A stretch of DNA of 64,000 nt from Croceibacterium segetis. GTDB lineage: Bacteria > Pseudomonadota > Alphaproteobacteria > Sphingomonadales > Sphingomonadaceae. The DNA is taken from NCBI RefSeq assembly GCF_011320115.1, contig NZ_JAANOZ010000003.1:62001-126000 (forward strand). Direction: 5' to 3'. The notes below the pieces were generated by a model. That model had not been told where the DNA came from. It was given only the letters and a program-made list of their open reading frames with translations, and did no database searches. Shown one piece after another: positions 38,042-47,915 of this stretch. Positions within the stretch are counted from its first letter, which is position 1. Every line of letters starts with the position of its first letter. A program made the translations under genes and the position numbers.

Positions 38042-40216
38042 ATGGCCACGCGCGTGACGCCGCTTGTCCCGCTGGGGGAGGAACCGGGCGATGCTGCGTT
38101 GCAGCAGCCGCCTTGGCGAAAGGCCGCGCGCTTGTCCAGCGTGGCCGATGCGGCGGAAGGCTTTCTCGCGCGTGCCGGATTCGACCGCGGGCCTTGGCTG
38201 GCGGTGGCCCTCGCCGGAGGAATCGCGGCCTGGTTTGCGCTGCCGAGTGCCGGGTGGTGGGTCGCGACAATGGCCGCCGGGCTGATCGTCGCGCTCGGCG
38301 CACTGGCGCTGTGGCGCGGCCAGGAGGGGCGAAGCAACCTCGTTATTGCCTGCGTGGGGACGGGTTTGCTCGTGGCCTTCGGCGTCGCGCTCATCTGGGC
38401 GCGCTCCGAGCTCGTCGGCGCCGAGCCGATCGAGCGGCCCGGCTCGATGGTCGTCGCCGGCCAAGTGCTCGAGCGGATCGAGCAGCCGGCCGACGACCGC
38501 ATCCGGCTGGTCCTGGCGACGCGCGAGCGCACTGGGCGGGCGATCAAGGTCAGGGTCAATCTGCCTCTCGAGCAGGACGATTCCCGCCTGCGCGAAGGCG
38601 CGGTCGTCCGGTTGAAGGCGCGGCTGATGCCGCCCGCTCCGCCGATGCTGCCCGGCGGCTACGATTTCGCGCGGGCGGCGTGGTTCGAGGGCTATGCCGC
38701 CACGGGGAGTGTGCAAGGACCTGTCGAAATACTCCAGCCGGCCAAAGGCGCGCCGTTCCTCGCTCCGCTGCAACGGCGGCTGTCGGAGCATGTCCGGGCG
38801 CAGTTGGGCGGCTCGCCGGGCGCCATCGCGGCCGCCTTTGCCAGCGGCGACCGCGGCTCGATCTCGGAAGCCGACGAGCAGGCGATGCGGGACGCCGGAT
38901 TGACCCACCTGCTGTCGATCAGCGGGCTGCACGTCAGCGCGGTGATCGCCGGCGCCTATTTCCTGGCGATAACCTTGTTCGCGCTGTGGCCGTGGTTGAC
39001 CTTGCGCGTGCGGCTGCCGCTGGTCGCAGCGGGGATCGGTGCGTTGGCGGGGATCGGCTACACGCTGCTGACCGGCGCCGAAGTGCCGACGGTACGCAGT
39101 TGCGTGGGCGCGGTGCTGGTGCTCGGCGCACTGGCGCTGGGGCGTGAACCGCTGAGCCTGCGGATGCTCGCCGTTGGGGCGATCTTCGTCCTGCTGCTGT
39201 GGCCCGAATCCCTCGCCGGACCGAGCTTCGAGTTGAGCTTCGCCGCGGTGATCGCGATCATCGCGCTCCATGCTTCGAGGCCCGCGCGAGCCTTCCTCGC
39301 GCCGCGCGAGGAAGCGTGGCTGACGCGGCTAGGACGGCACGCGGCGATGCTGCTGTTGACCGGCTTGGTCATCGAGATCGCGCTCATGCCGATCGTGCTG
39401 TTCCACTTTCACCGCGCCGGGATCTACGGCGCGTTCGCCAACGTGGTGGTGATCCCGCTGGTAACCTTCGGATCGATGCCGCTGATCGCGCTGGCGCTCG
39501 TGCTCGATCTGGTCGGGCTTGGCGCGCCGGTGTGGTGGCTGGCCGGCAAGTCGCTCGAACTGATGCTGTGGATAGCGCACGTCGCCGCTGCGCAGCCCGG
39601 AGCGGTCAGGCTGATGCCGCAGATGGGCTGGGGCACGTTCGCGCTGTTTGTCGCCGGCGGCCTGTGGCTGGCGCTGTGGCGCGGCAGGGCTCGGCTGTGG
39701 GGCTTCGCACCTGCGGTGCTGGCAACCGCCCTCTTGCTGACCACGCCCGCGCCCGACCTGCTGATCGCCGGCGACGGCCGCAACGTCGCGATCGTCGCGC
39801 CCGACAGCCGACTGCTGCTGCTGCGCGACAGCCGCAGCGAGTTCACGCGCCACAACTTCAAGGAGCTAGCCGGCGTCGAGGCCGAGCCGCTGGCATTGGC
39901 GCAATGGCCCGGCGCCGAGTGCAACGCCGACTTCTGCTCGTTGACCCTTCACCGAGCCGGACGCGACTGGCGCCTGTTGATGAGCCGCAGCCGCTACCAG
40001 GTCGATGCGGCGGTCCTGGCGCAAGCTTGTGCGCGGGCCGATATCGTCGTCTCCGACCGCTGGCTGCCGCGAACGTGCCTGCCCAAGCAGCTCAACGCGG
40101 ACGGCAAGCTGCTGGCGCGGACGGGCGGCTTGTCGGTCGTCCTCAGCGCTCCGCCGCGCGTCGCCACCGTCGCCTCAAGCGAAGGCGAACATGGCTGGTG
40201 GCGCGCTCGTCAGTGA
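38042..40216 (+). CDS. comEC: ComEC/Rec2 family DNA uptake channel protein
   Basis: A 724-residue membrane protein. It has N-terminal helices, then a DUF4131-like soluble domain (about 140-255), then the Competence domain with the signature [20 protein letters not shown] and seven or so helices. The last 120 residues recall the metallo-beta-lactamase-like end of long ComEC proteins but keep none of the metal-binding HxHxDH motif. ComEC imports single-stranded DNA during transformation. It is divergent from gltX with only 31 bases between starts. Other competence genes are not in the window. Confidence 0.9.
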   Translation: MATRVTPLVPLGEEPGDAALQQPPWRKAARLSSVADAAEGFLARAGFDRGPWLAVALAGGIAAWFALPSAGWWVATMAAGLIVALGALALWRGQEGRSNLVIACVGTGLLVAFGVALIWARSELVGAEPIERPGSMVVAGQVLERIEQPADDRIRLVLATRERTGRAIKVRVNLPLEQDDSRLREGAVVRLKARLMPPAPPMLPGGYDFARAAWFEGYAATGSVQGPVEILQPAKGAPFLAPLQRRLSEHVRAQLGGSPGAIAAAFASGDRGSISEADEQAMRDAGLTHLLSISGLHVSAVIAGAYFLAITLFALWPWLTLRVRLPLVAAGIGALAGIGYTLLTGAEVPTVRSCVGAVLVLGALALGREPLSLRMLAVGAIFVLLLWPESLAGPSFELSFAAVIAIIALHASRPARAFLAPREEAWLTRLGRHAAMLLLTGLVIEIALMPIVLFHFHRAGIYGAFANVVVIPLVTFGSMPLIALALVLDLVGLGAPVWWLAGKSLELMLWIAHVAAAQPGAVRLMPQMGWGTFALFVAGGLWLALWRGRARLWGFAPAVLATALLLTTPAPDLLIAGDGRNVAIVAPDSRLLLLRDSRSEFTRHNFKELAGVEAEPLALAQWPGAECNADFCSLTLHRAGRDWRLLMSRSRYQVDAAVLAQACARADIVVSDRWLPRTCLPKQLNADGKLLARTGGLSVVLSAPPRVATVASSEGEHGWWRARQ

Positions 40217-40893
40217 TACCGGCGCAGAAGCCCGGCGAGCTTGCCCTGGACCTTGACCTCGTCGGGCCGATAGACCTGCGGATCGTAGGCGCCGTTGGCC
40301 GGGTCGAGGCGGACCATGCCGTTTTCACGGCGCAAGTACTTGAGCGTTGCCTCTTCGTCACGGACGAGGGCCACGACGATTTCGCCATCGCGAGCGGTGT
40401 CGGTCTTCTTCACCAGTGCGAAGTCGCCGTCGAGGATGCCGGCCTCGATCATCGAGTCGCCGGAAACTTCGAGCGCGTAATGCTCGCCGGCACCGAGCAG
40501 AGCAGCGGGGACCGGCAAGGTGCGATCGCTTTCGAGCGCCTCGATCGGCACACCGGCGGCAATGCGGCCGTGAAGCGGGAGCTCGATGATATCGTTGGCG
40601 GGCGCAGGTGCAGCTTTCGGCGGCATCGCCACGCGCGAGACCAGATCGTTGGCCGGAGCCCTTTTGCCCGACGTGACATCCTCGGGCTGGCGAGTCACCT
40701 CGAGCGCGCGAGCCCGGTTGGGCAGGCGGCGGATGAATCCGCGTTCCTCGAGCGCCGAGATCAGCCGGTGCACGCCCGACTTGCTCTTGAGGTCGAGCGC
40801 GTCCTTCATTTCTTCGAAAGAAGGCGAGATGCCTGTCTCTTCCAGCTTGCGCTGGATGAACAGGAGGAGTTCGTGCTGTTTGGCGGTCAACAT
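40210..40893 (-). CDS. lexA: LexA repressor
   Basis: A 227-residue SOS repressor and self-cleaving protease. The N-terminal winged-helix domain begins [14 protein letters not shown]. The cleavage site is Ala113-Gly114 (RIAAGVP). The catalytic pair is Ser147 (SGDSM) and Lys163 (VKKTD). The start at 40893 gives the standard N terminus; the longer frame would run into the operator. Three GTTC-type half-sites at 40914-40939 show that lexA represses itself. Its stop overlaps the end of comEC by seven bases, convergent. Confidence 0.97.
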   Translation of the reverse strand: MLTAKQHELLLFIQRKLEETGISPSFEEMKDALDLKSKSGVHRLISALEERGFIRRLPNRARALEVTRQPEDVTSGKRAPANDLVSRVAMPPKAAPAPANDIIELPLHGRIAAGVPIEALESDRTLPVPAALLGAGEHYALEVSGDSMIEAGILDGDFALVKKTDTARDGEIVVALVRDEEATLKYLRRENGMVRLDPANGAYDPQVYRPDEVKVQGKLAGLLRRYH

Positions 40894-40913
40894 GGCGCTG
40901 GTCCCCGGCAGAT

Positions 40914-40939
40914 GTTCCAGTTTGGAACGAACGCGGAAC
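40914..40939. promoter_or_regulatory. LexA operator, three half-sites
   Basis: GAAC at 40925-40928 and 40936-40939 are seven bases apart, the direct-repeat box known for alphaproteobacterial LexA (GTTC-N7-GTTC on the other strand). A further GTTC at 40914-40917 stands seven bases away on the other side, making a palindromic GTTC-N7-GAAC that shares the middle half-site. The region lies between the lexA promoter and start codon. Confidence 0.88.
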
Positions 40940-40967
40940 AATTAGGCAACTTCCGGACGCCCGTCAA
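40939..40967 (-). promoter_or_regulatory. lexA promoter
   Basis: On the minus strand TTGACG (40962-40967) and TAATTG (40939-40944) are 17 bases apart. The LexA operator overlaps the last base of the -10 box and continues downstream, so bound LexA would block RNA polymerase. The -35 box overlaps the moeA stop codon. Confidence 0.75.
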
Positions 40968-42169
40968 GCGCTAGCGCCATTTTCGAGCCAATAGGCCGCC
41001 ACCAAGGCCCCAACTTCGGCGGCGGGCGCGTTCGCCGGGCGTTCGATCAGTGCCTCGGCGCGAGCCAGTGCCGCCAGCGCGCTGCTGTCCTGCTCGACCA
41101 CCGGGACCAGCGAATCGCCGTCGAGTCGCGCGCGGACGAACTCGGTGCGGTCGCCGGCCGGAGGCACTGCACTACCCAGGCGCATCGCCAACCGGCGCGG
41201 CAACGGATCGCGCGCGCCGCCGAGCGCCCGCAGCAGCGGCAACAGGAAAAGGAATGCGGTGACGTAGCTCGATACCGGATTGCCCGGCAGGCCGATCACC
41301 CATTGCCGGCCGCGCCGGGCGACCAGCAGCGGCTTCCCCGGCCGGATGGCCACCCTCCAGAAGTCGATCTCCGCACCCCATTGTTCGAGCGCGGGTCGGA
41401 CGAGATCGTGATCGCCGACCGAGGCGCCGCCGCTGGTGACGATCACATCCGTATCGGCGGCTTTGTCGAGCGCCGCGAGTATCGCCTCGAGACGGTCCGG
41501 CACAGGGCCGAGCCGCCGGATCGACGATGTGTGCGGCGCGGCCATTGCCGCGAGCATCGCGCCGTTGCTCGCGGGGACCTGATGAGAGGCGCAGGCCGCG
41601 GGATCGGATGCCAGCTCGTCGCCGCTGTCGAGCACGGCGAGCGAGGGGAGGGCGTGGACGGACAGTTCGGCATGCCCCGCAGCCAGCGTCAGCGCCAGTT
41701 GCGCGGGTCCGATGCGGACTCCGGCAGCGAGCACCTCGTCGCCGTGACGGAAGTCGAACCCGGCGCGGCGGATATGGCGCGCAGTCGGCTCGCCTTCGCC
41801 GTTGAGCGAAACCGTGTCGCCCTCGCGCGCGGCGTTCTCCTGCAGCAGCATGACGCCATTGCCGGGTGGCATCATCGCACCGGTCGAGATGCGGATTGCC
41901 TCGCCGGTGCCAAGCTCCCGGTCGAACGGATGCCCCGCGGCGCTTTCGCCGACGACCTTCCACGGCCCGGTGACGTCATCGGCACGCATGGCATAGCCGT
42001 CCATTGCCGAAAGATCGGCGGCGGGCTGGGTGCGTGCGGCGAGCAGGGGAGCGGCGAGGCGGCGGCCGATGGCGCGCTCGGCGGCAACCGTTTCGGCAGC
42101 GAGAGCCTCGACTTGCGCCAGCAGCCGCTCCTGCGCCTCGGCAAGCGGACGCGGCGGCGGCAAGCTCAT
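40964..42169 (-). CDS. moeA: Molybdopterin molybdenumtransferase MoeA
   Basis: A 401-residue enzyme that inserts molybdate into adenylylated molybdopterin. Motifs include [39 protein letters not shown] and the late [20 protein letters not shown]. The four MoeA domains are complete in length. The ATG at 42169 overlaps the moaC stop (ATGA), giving [13 protein letters not shown]; the frame extends upstream only inside moaC. It is followed by lexA, whose promoter begins at its stop. Confidence 0.95.
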   Translation of the reverse strand: MSLPPPRPLAEAQERLLAQVEALAAETVAAERAIGRRLAAPLLAARTQPAADLSAMDGYAMRADDVTGPWKVVGESAAGHPFDRELGTGEAIRISTGAMMPPGNGVMLLQENAAREGDTVSLNGEGEPTARHIRRAGFDFRHGDEVLAAGVRIGPAQLALTLAAGHAELSVHALPSLAVLDSGDELASDPAACASHQVPASNGAMLAAMAAPHTSSIRRLGPVPDRLEAILAALDKAADTDVIVTSGGASVGDHDLVRPALEQWGAEIDFWRVAIRPGKPLLVARRGRQWVIGLPGNPVSSYVTAFLFLLPLLRALGGARDPLPRRLAMRLGSAVPPAGDRTEFVRARLDGDSLVPVVEQDSSALAALARAEALIERPANAPAAEVGALVAAYWLENGASA

Positions 42170-42639
42170 TCCGCGGCACGCCAGGCGCCGCTCTTCCCGC
42201 CGGTCTTTTCGAGCAGGCGCACTTCCTCGATCACCATGCCCTTGTCGAGCGCTTTGGCCATGTCGTAGATTGTCAGAAGCGCCACACAAGTAGCTGTCAT
42301 GGCTTCCATTTCCACACCGGTCCGGCCGGTCAGGGAGGCGGTGGCGGTGGCGCGTACCGAGCCGTCTTCGAAGGCGAAGGCAACACTCACGGCGTCGAGC
42401 GACAGCGGATGGCAGAGCGGGATCAGTTCGCCGGTCTTCTTGGCGGCCATGATTCCGGCAATGCGCGCCGCGGCGAGCACATCGCCCTTGGCCCCGCTGC
42501 CTTCGCGCACGGCTTCCAGTGCCTCCACGGACATGCGGATGCGCCCCGTCGCGGTTGCCGAGCGCGCGGTCTCCGGCTTGCCGCCGACGTCGACCATCCG
42601 CGCCGCACCCTGCGAATCGAGGTGGGTCAGTCTGCTCAT
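42166..42639 (-). CDS. moaC: Cyclic pyranopterin monophosphate synthase MoaC
   Basis: A 157-residue enzyme of molybdenum cofactor synthesis, acting after MoaA to form cyclic pyranopterin monophosphate. Characteristic parts are [34 protein letters not shown] and [21 protein letters not shown], with KALDKGMVI. The start at 42639 (MSRLTHLD) is supported by homology of the N terminus. It couples to moeA by ATGA. No moaA is in the window. Confidence 0.96.
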   Translation of the reverse strand: MSRLTHLDSQGAARMVDVGGKPETARSATATGRIRMSVEALEAVREGSGAKGDVLAAARIAGIMAAKKTGELIPLCHPLSLDAVSVAFAFEDGSVRATATASLTGRTGVEMEAMTATCVALLTIYDMAKALDKGMVIEEVRLLEKTGGKSGAWRAAE

Positions 42640-42650
42640 CGGAAGGCTGC

Positions 42651-42712
42651 GAAGTTTACACGCGCCTGACAACCCTGACACGGTCCATGGCACAGTCTCG
42701 CGTGCTGCGAGA
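42651..42712 (+). repeat. Interspersed repeat with hairpin, copy 2
   Basis: Positions 42651-42689 match 8964-9002 at 32 of 39 positions without gaps. Six bases later a stem TCTCGC/GCGAGA (42696-42701 and 42707-42712) forms, as a hairpin does after copy 1. It sits just upstream of moaC and points away from it. Confidence 0.7.
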
Positions 42713-42803
42713 ACCGGCTGGAAACGGCGGAATTCTGCGGTTGGGCGGGCGAGATCATCCCGCTCTCATGGCAGATCGAGGGCTTGTAGGACAGCCCCGA
42801 GTA

Positions 42804-43016
42804 TCAGCGGCGGGTGACGCTCCAAATCGCCTGGCCCACCCCGAACAACGCCAATATGGCGCCATAGACCGCCCACTTCGGGTCGCCGGCCATGAAGCTG
42901 CCGCCCTGGAAGGCGATGTCGAGGCCCTGGAGAATCCACACTCCGCCGAGGCATACCATCAGCACGCCGAGAAGAGTGCTGACGATCTTGAAAACGGTGT
43001 TGAACAGGCCGCCCAT
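42804..43016 (-). CDS. Small two-helix membrane protein
   Basis: A 70-residue protein starting at MGGLFNTVFKIVSTLL (43016), with a strong GGGGGGAAC ribosome site just before. Two hydrophobic segments are joined by a short loop containing FQGGSFMAGDPKW, a layout found in small uncharacterised membrane proteins of sphingomonads. A longer frame upstream exists, but it lacks a ribosome site. It lies between trpC and moaC. Function unknown. Confidence 0.7.
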   Translation of the reverse strand: MGGLFNTVFKIVSTLLGVLMVCLGGVWILQGLDIAFQGGSFMAGDPKWAVYGAILALFGVGQAIWSVTRR

Positions 43017-43080
43017 GATGTTCCCCCCCAGTGACTCGGTCGAATGCTTAGGCGTTAATGCCGCGCTGCGCCAGAACGGT

Positions 43081-43866
43081 TCAGTGGCCGAGCAATTGGC
43101 GCGTCGCGGCCTCCACGTCATCCTGCCGCATCAGGCTTTCGCCGACGAGGAAGCAGCGCACACCGGCTTTGGCGAGGCGTTCGAGGTCGGCGTGGCGGTT
43201 AATGCCACTCTCCGCCACCAGCAAGGCACCCTCGGGCGCCAGCGGAGCGAGGCGCTCGGTCGTCGCAAGGTCGGTACGGAAGGTCTTGAGGTCGCGGTTG
43301 TTGACGCCAATCAGCCGCGAGCGCAGGCGCGCCGCGCGTTCGAGCTCCGTTTCGTCGTGGACTTCGACGAGTACGTCCATGCCGCGCTCGAGCGCGGCCG
43401 CCTCGATCTCGGCCATCTCCATGTCACCGAGCGCGGCGACGATGATGAGGATCGCATCCGCGCCGATCGCGCGGGATTCCGCGACTTGCCACGGGTCGAC
43501 CATGAAATCCTTGCGCAGCACCGGCAGATCGCACGCGGCACGGGCGTCCATCAGGTAATCCTCGTGGCCCTGGAAGAACGGCTCGTCGGTCAAGACGGAG
43601 AGACAGGCGGCGCCGCCGCGCTGATAGGCAATGGCGTGCTCGGCAGGACGAAAATCGGCGCGGATCAATCCTTTGGAGGGCGAGGCCTTCTTGATCTCCG
43701 CGATCAGCCCGAAGCCCGTTCTTGCCTTGGCCTCCAGCGAGAGGCGAAACCCGCGGGGTGCGCCCGCCGAAGCGGCTGCGCGGTCGAGATCGTCGAGGGT
43801 CGCCAGCCCTTTGCGGGCGGCGACTTCTTCACGCTTCACGGCGCATATCTCGGCAAGCTTGTCCAT
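43081..43866 (-). CDS. trpC: Indole-3-glycerol phosphate synthase
   Basis: A 261-residue (beta/alpha)8-barrel enzyme of tryptophan synthesis. The signatures [37 protein letters not shown] and VAESGIN with GESLMR cover the catalytic lysines, glutamate and phosphate loop. It is monofunctional: no TrpF domain is attached. The trpC-moaC-moeA-lexA order is typical of alphaproteobacteria, but here one small gene and a repeat are inserted after trpC. Other trp genes are outside the window. Confidence 0.96.
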   Translation of the reverse strand: MDKLAEICAVKREEVAARKGLATLDDLDRAAASAGAPRGFRLSLEAKARTGFGLIAEIKKASPSKGLIRADFRPAEHAIAYQRGGAACLSVLTDEPFFQGHEDYLMDARAACDLPVLRKDFMVDPWQVAESRAIGADAILIIVAALGDMEMAEIEAAALERGMDVLVEVHDETELERAARLRSRLIGVNNRDLKTFRTDLATTERLAPLAPEGALLVAESGINRHADLERLAKAGVRCFLVGESLMRQDDVEAATRQLLGH

Positions 43867-43911
43867 TGCGCCGCCGCCTATGCCGGGGGCGGTGGCATGT
43901 GTCGATAGGCC

Positions 43912-44316
43912 TCAGCCGCAGGTGAATTCCTTGATCCGCCCGTCGACGCCGACACCGGCAGTCACCCGCATCGAGGTGGGCGCCGCCTCGGCTTTCTCCT
44001 GCTCAAGGGGAACGTAGCGGACGCGATCGTGCCCCACCGTGCGGGCGATCTCGTCCTTGGCGGTCGAGGTCGGCAGCAGGTTCAGGTAATTCTGCAGCTT
44101 CTCTGCACCGCAGGGCGTGGCCTCGGGGGTGACGGAGACGCTCGTCGAGTGATCTGGAAGCGGCGTGGCAGCCGTGGTGGCGGGTGGCGGCGGTGTGACC
44201 TCGGTAGTGACCGGTTCGGACGTTGCCTGCTCGACGGGGCTGACTTCGGAGGATTTCTGGCACGCGGTCACGGCCAATGCCGCGCTCAGCAAGGCGATGC
44301 AGGGCTTGGCGGTCAT
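43912..44316 (-). CDS. Lipoprotein with a peptidase-inhibitor I78-like domain
   Basis: A 134-residue predicted lipoprotein starting at MTAKPCIALLS (44316) with lipobox VTAC. A threonine/proline linker covers about residues 25-65. The last 67 residues match the I78 inhibitor family in outline: CGAEKLQNYL, then GHDRVRYV, and the ending GVDGRIKEFTCG, with a cysteine near each end that probably form a disulfide. I78 proteins are small serine protease inhibitors or their relatives, here probably anchored in the periplasm. It lies 53 bases after ilvC, with a hairpin in the gap. Confidence 0.75.
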   Translation of the reverse strand: MTAKPCIALLSAALAVTACQKSSEVSPVEQATSEPVTTEVTPPPPATTAATPLPDHSTSVSVTPEATPCGAEKLQNYLNLLPTSTAKDEIARTVGHDRVRYVPLEQEKAEAAPTSMRVTAGVGVDGRIKEFTCG

Positions 44317-44327
44317 CGTTGTCTCCA

Positions 44328-44353
44328 GCGGCACCGCGTAAAAACGGTGCCGC
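44328..44353 (-). terminator. Hairpin after ilvC
   Basis: The arms GCGGCACCG (44328-44336) and CGGTGCCGC (44345-44353) form a perfect nine-base stem 16 bases after the ilvC stop. There is no T-tract after the stem on the minus strand, although the loop has five T residues, so termination may be partial or need Rho. It may also stabilise the ilv message. Confidence 0.45.
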
Positions 44354-44369
44354 CGAAGCGATGTTCCGC

Positions 44370-45407
<1,038 letters not shown>

Positions 45408-45410
45408 TCA

Positions 45411-45484
45411 TCCCGGACTTGATCCGGGATCGCTGTCGGATGCGCGCCGCCTGGCGGCCAGCGGTCCCGGGTCAAGCCCGGGAC
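45411..45484. repeat. Paired REP-like palindromes between ilvN and ilvC
   Basis: TCCCGGA-CTTGA-TCCGGGA (45411-45429) is followed 34 bases later by GTCCCGGG-TCAAG-CCCGGGAC (45464-45484). The second unit is close to the reverse complement of the first, as in paired repetitive extragenic palindromes. Such CCCGGA-rich elements are common between genes in sphingomonads and related bacteria (general knowledge). They could affect mRNA stability between ilvN and ilvC. Confidence 0.75.
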
Positions 45485-45505
45485 GGCGCGCGATGTCAAA
45501 CTCGT

Positions 45506-46021
45506 TTAAGCCCCTTCGGTCCCGCGCATCATGCCGACGACGCCCGAGCGGGCCGCTTCGACCAACCCGTGCTCGCGCATCTGCGAGACGAAGCTGTCGA
45601 TCCGGTCGCTCGTTTCGGTCAGCTCGAACACGAAGCTTTCTTCCGTGGTGTCGATCACCCGCGCGCCCGCCGCATCCGCGATGCGCTGCGCTTCGCCGCG
45701 CGCCGCGCCGGTGCCGCGAACCTTGACCAGCGCCAGCTCGCGCTCGACGTGCGGCCCGGCTTCGGTGAGGTCGATGACTTTGTGCACCGGCACCAGGCGG
45801 TCGAGCTGTGCCATGATTTGGTCGATCACCGGCGGCGGGCCGTTGGTGACGATGGTGATGCGGCTGACCGCGTGGTCCTCGCTGATGTCGGCCACGGTCA
45901 GGCTGTCGATGTTGTAGCCGCGCGCGGTGAACAGGCCGGCGATCTTGGCCAGGATGCCGGCCTCGTTATCGACGGTGACCGTCAGCACGTGACGCTCGGA
46001 CTCGGTGGGATGGATCTTCAT
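45506..46021 (-). CDS. ilvN: Acetolactate synthase small subunit
   Basis: A 171-residue regulatory subunit with an N-terminal ACT domain (HVLTVTVDNEAGILAKIAGL, ARGYNIDSLTV), which binds valine for feedback inhibition, and a C-terminal domain ending SGVVGMMRGTEGA. The ATG at 46021 shares one base with the ilvB stop (TGATG), so the two subunits are translated in step. Length is typical of the longer IlvH/IlvN type. Confidence 0.96.
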   Translation of the reverse strand: MKIHPTESERHVLTVTVDNEAGILAKIAGLFTARGYNIDSLTVADISEDHAVSRITIVTNGPPPVIDQIMAQLDRLVPVHKVIDLTEAGPHVERELALVKVRGTGAARGEAQRIADAAGARVIDTTEESFVFELTETSDRIDSFVSQMREHGLVEAARSGVVGMMRGTEGA

Positions 46022-47763
46022 CACACCAGGGCCTTCGCTTCGTCGTCCATCGTGCCTTCGACCTGGTCGCCGTAAAGCAGCATTTCGGTGTGCGCCGCGC
46101 CGCTGGGGATCATCGGGAAGCAGTTGGCTTCCTGCGACACCCGGCAATCGACCATGACCGGCCCGTCATGGTCGATCATCGCCTGTATCGAGGCGTCGAG
46201 GTCGGCCTGGTCCTCGATGCGGATGCCTTTCCAGCCATAGGCTTCGGCGAGCGCGACGAAATCGGGCAGGCTGTCCGAATAGGAGTTCGAATAGCGGCTC
46301 TCGTAAGTCAGCTCCTGCCACTGGCGAACCATGCCCATGTACTCGTTGTTGAGGATGAACACCTTGATCGGCAGGCGGAACTGGCTGGCCGTGCCCATCT
46401 CCTGAATGTTCATCTGGATCGAGGCTTCGCCGGCGATGTCGATCACCAGCTTGCCCGGATTGCCGAGCTGCGCGCCAATCGCCGCCGGCATGCCGTAGCC
46501 CATCGTGCCGAGCCCGCCGCTGGTCAGCCAGCGGTTGGGCTTGACGAAGCCGAAGTACTGCGCCGCCCACATCTGGTGCTGGCCGACTTCCGTGGTGATG
46601 ATCGGATCGCGCTCGTGGGTGAGGGCGAACAGCCGCTCGACCGCGAGCTGCGGCATGATCGGGCCCTTGCGCTGGGGGTAGGCGAGCGAATCGCGCGTTC
46701 GCCAGTCGTCGATTTGCGCCTTCCATGCCGAAAGGTCGCGCGGCTGGCGGTTGCCCCAGACCTCGACCAGCTGCTCGAGCACCGTCGCGCAGTCGCCGAC
46801 GATCGGCAGGTCGACCGGCACGACCTTGTTGATCGAGGCGCGGTCGATGTCGATGTGGATCTTCGTCGAGTCCGGCGAGAACGCGTCGAGCCGGCCGGTC
46901 ACCCGGTCGTCGAAGCGGGCGCCGATGTTCACCATCAGGTCGCACTGATTCATGGCCATGTTGGCTTCGAACGTGCCGTGCATGCCGAGCATCCCGAGCC
47001 ACTCTGGATGATCGGCGGGGAACGCGCCGAGGCCCATGAGCGTCGAGGTGACGGGGGCGCCGGTCAGAGTCTGCAGCTCGCGCAACAATTCGCTCGCCCG
47101 CGGGCCGGAGTTGATCACCCCGCCGCCGGTGTAGAAGATCGGGCGCTCCGCCTTCTCCAGCAGGGCGATGGCCTCGGCGATCTCCTCGGCCGCGGCGGTC
47201 GTGCGCGGGCGATAGCGCTGCGGGCGCTGCGCCGGCACGTCGCTCATCGGCGCGGTGGCGACCTGGACGTTCTTGGGGATGTCGACCAGGACCGGGCCGG
47301 GGCGGCCGGTGGTGGCAATCTCGAACGCCTCGTCGATCGTCGCGGCGAGCTCGGCGGGGTCCTTCACCAGGTAGTTGTGCTTGGTGCAGTGGCGGGTCAG
47401 GCCGATGGTGTCGGCTTCCTGGAAGGCGTCGGTGCCGATCAGGTTTGTCGCGACCTGCCCGGTGATGACCACCAGCGGAATCGAATCCATGAACGCGTCG
47501 GCGATGCCGGTGATCGCGTTGGTCGCGCCGGGGCCCGAGGTGACGAGGACGACGCCCGGCTTGCCGGTCGAGCGGGCATAGCCTTCGGCGGCGTGCGCCG
47601 CGCCGGCTTCGTGCCGCACGAGGATGTGGCGCAGCCGGTGGTCGCCGAACAATTCGTCATAGATCGGCAGCACCGCGCCGCCGGGATAGCCGAAGACGAA
47701 TTCGACACCCTGGCGGACCAGGCATTCGACCAATATCGCAGCCCCGCTGCGCTCCTCGGACAC
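46021..47763 (-). CDS. ilvB: Acetolactate synthase large subunit
   Basis: A 580-residue thiamine diphosphate enzyme, the first common step of branched-chain amino acid synthesis. Landmarks are FGYPGGAVLPIYDEL, the catalytic glutamate in VRHEAGAAHAAEGYAR, and GQHQMWAAQ. The Mg/TPP motif reads AGEASIQMNIQE where many enzymes have GDGSF, a variant I believe is common in alphaproteobacteria. I place the start at GTG 47763 (VSEERSGAAILVEC), after an AAGGAA ribosome site; the frame upstream runs through a terminator-like hairpin and is unlikely to be coding. Confidence 0.95.
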   Translation of the reverse strand: MSEERSGAAILVECLVRQGVEFVFGYPGGAVLPIYDELFGDHRLRHILVRHEAGAAHAAEGYARSTGKPGVVLVTSGPGATNAITGIADAFMDSIPLVVITGQVATNLIGTDAFQEADTIGLTRHCTKHNYLVKDPAELAATIDEAFEIATTGRPGPVLVDIPKNVQVATAPMSDVPAQRPQRYRPRTTAAAEEIAEAIALLEKAERPIFYTGGGVINSGPRASELLRELQTLTGAPVTSTLMGLGAFPADHPEWLGMLGMHGTFEANMAMNQCDLMVNIGARFDDRVTGRLDAFSPDSTKIHIDIDRASINKVVPVDLPIVGDCATVLEQLVEVWGNRQPRDLSAWKAQIDDWRTRDSLAYPQRKGPIMPQLAVERLFALTHERDPIITTEVGQHQMWAAQYFGFVKPNRWLTSGGLGTMGYGMPAAIGAQLGNPGKLVIDIAGEASIQMNIQEMGTASQFRLPIKVFILNNEYMGMVRQWQELTYESRYSNSYSDSLPDFVALAEAYGWKGIRIEDQADLDASIQAMIDHDGPVMVDCRVSQEANCFPMIPSGAAHTEMLLYGDQVEGTMDDEAKALV

Positions 47764-47794
47764 GGACAGTTCCTTCTTTGCTTGCGAACCCGGG

Positions 47795-47832
47795 AAAAAA
47801 GCGACCCGGCACGATCTGCGTCGTGCCGGGTC
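47795..47832 (-). terminator. Terminator-like hairpin in the ilvB leader
   Basis: On the minus strand the arms GACCCGGCACGA (47821-47832) and TCGTGCCGGGTC (47803-47814) form a perfect 12-base stem with a six-base loop, followed by GC and six T residues (47795-47800). It is the strongest intrinsic terminator in the window. It lies between a promoter-like sequence and the ilvB start, so it may act as an attenuator, or it may end miaA transcripts. I found no leader peptide rich in Leu, Val or Ile codons. Confidence 0.82.
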
Positions 47833-47850
47833 TCTCCTCTCCAACTCGGC

Positions 47851-47866
47851 GGAGGGCAAGCCCTCC
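47851..47866 (-). promoter_or_regulatory. Second hairpin in the ilvB leader
   Basis: GGAGGG (47861-47866 on the minus strand) and CCCTCC (47851-47856) pair across a four-base loop, about 18 bases before the terminator stem. It could be part of an alternative fold that controls the terminator, but I cannot show a competing pairing. Confidence 0.4.
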
Positions 47867-47877
47867 TGTCGAACCGG

Positions 47878-47906
47878 CTGCTAAGTGACAGTTTATGTCA
47901 TGTCAA
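47878..47906 (-). promoter_or_regulatory. Probable ilvBN promoter
   Basis: A perfect -35 box TTGACA (47901-47906) is followed 17 bases later by TAGCAG (47878-47883). The leader to ilvB would be about 110 bases and includes both hairpins. It lies only ten bases past the end of miaA. Confidence 0.55.
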
Positions 47907-47915
47907 CCGTTAAAA

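Noticed and set aside
42687-43034. Plus-strand frame starting at the ATG that ends repeat copy 2
   Set aside because: No ribosome site, composition unlike a protein, and it runs opposite a better supported small membrane gene. The ATG is part of the repeat.
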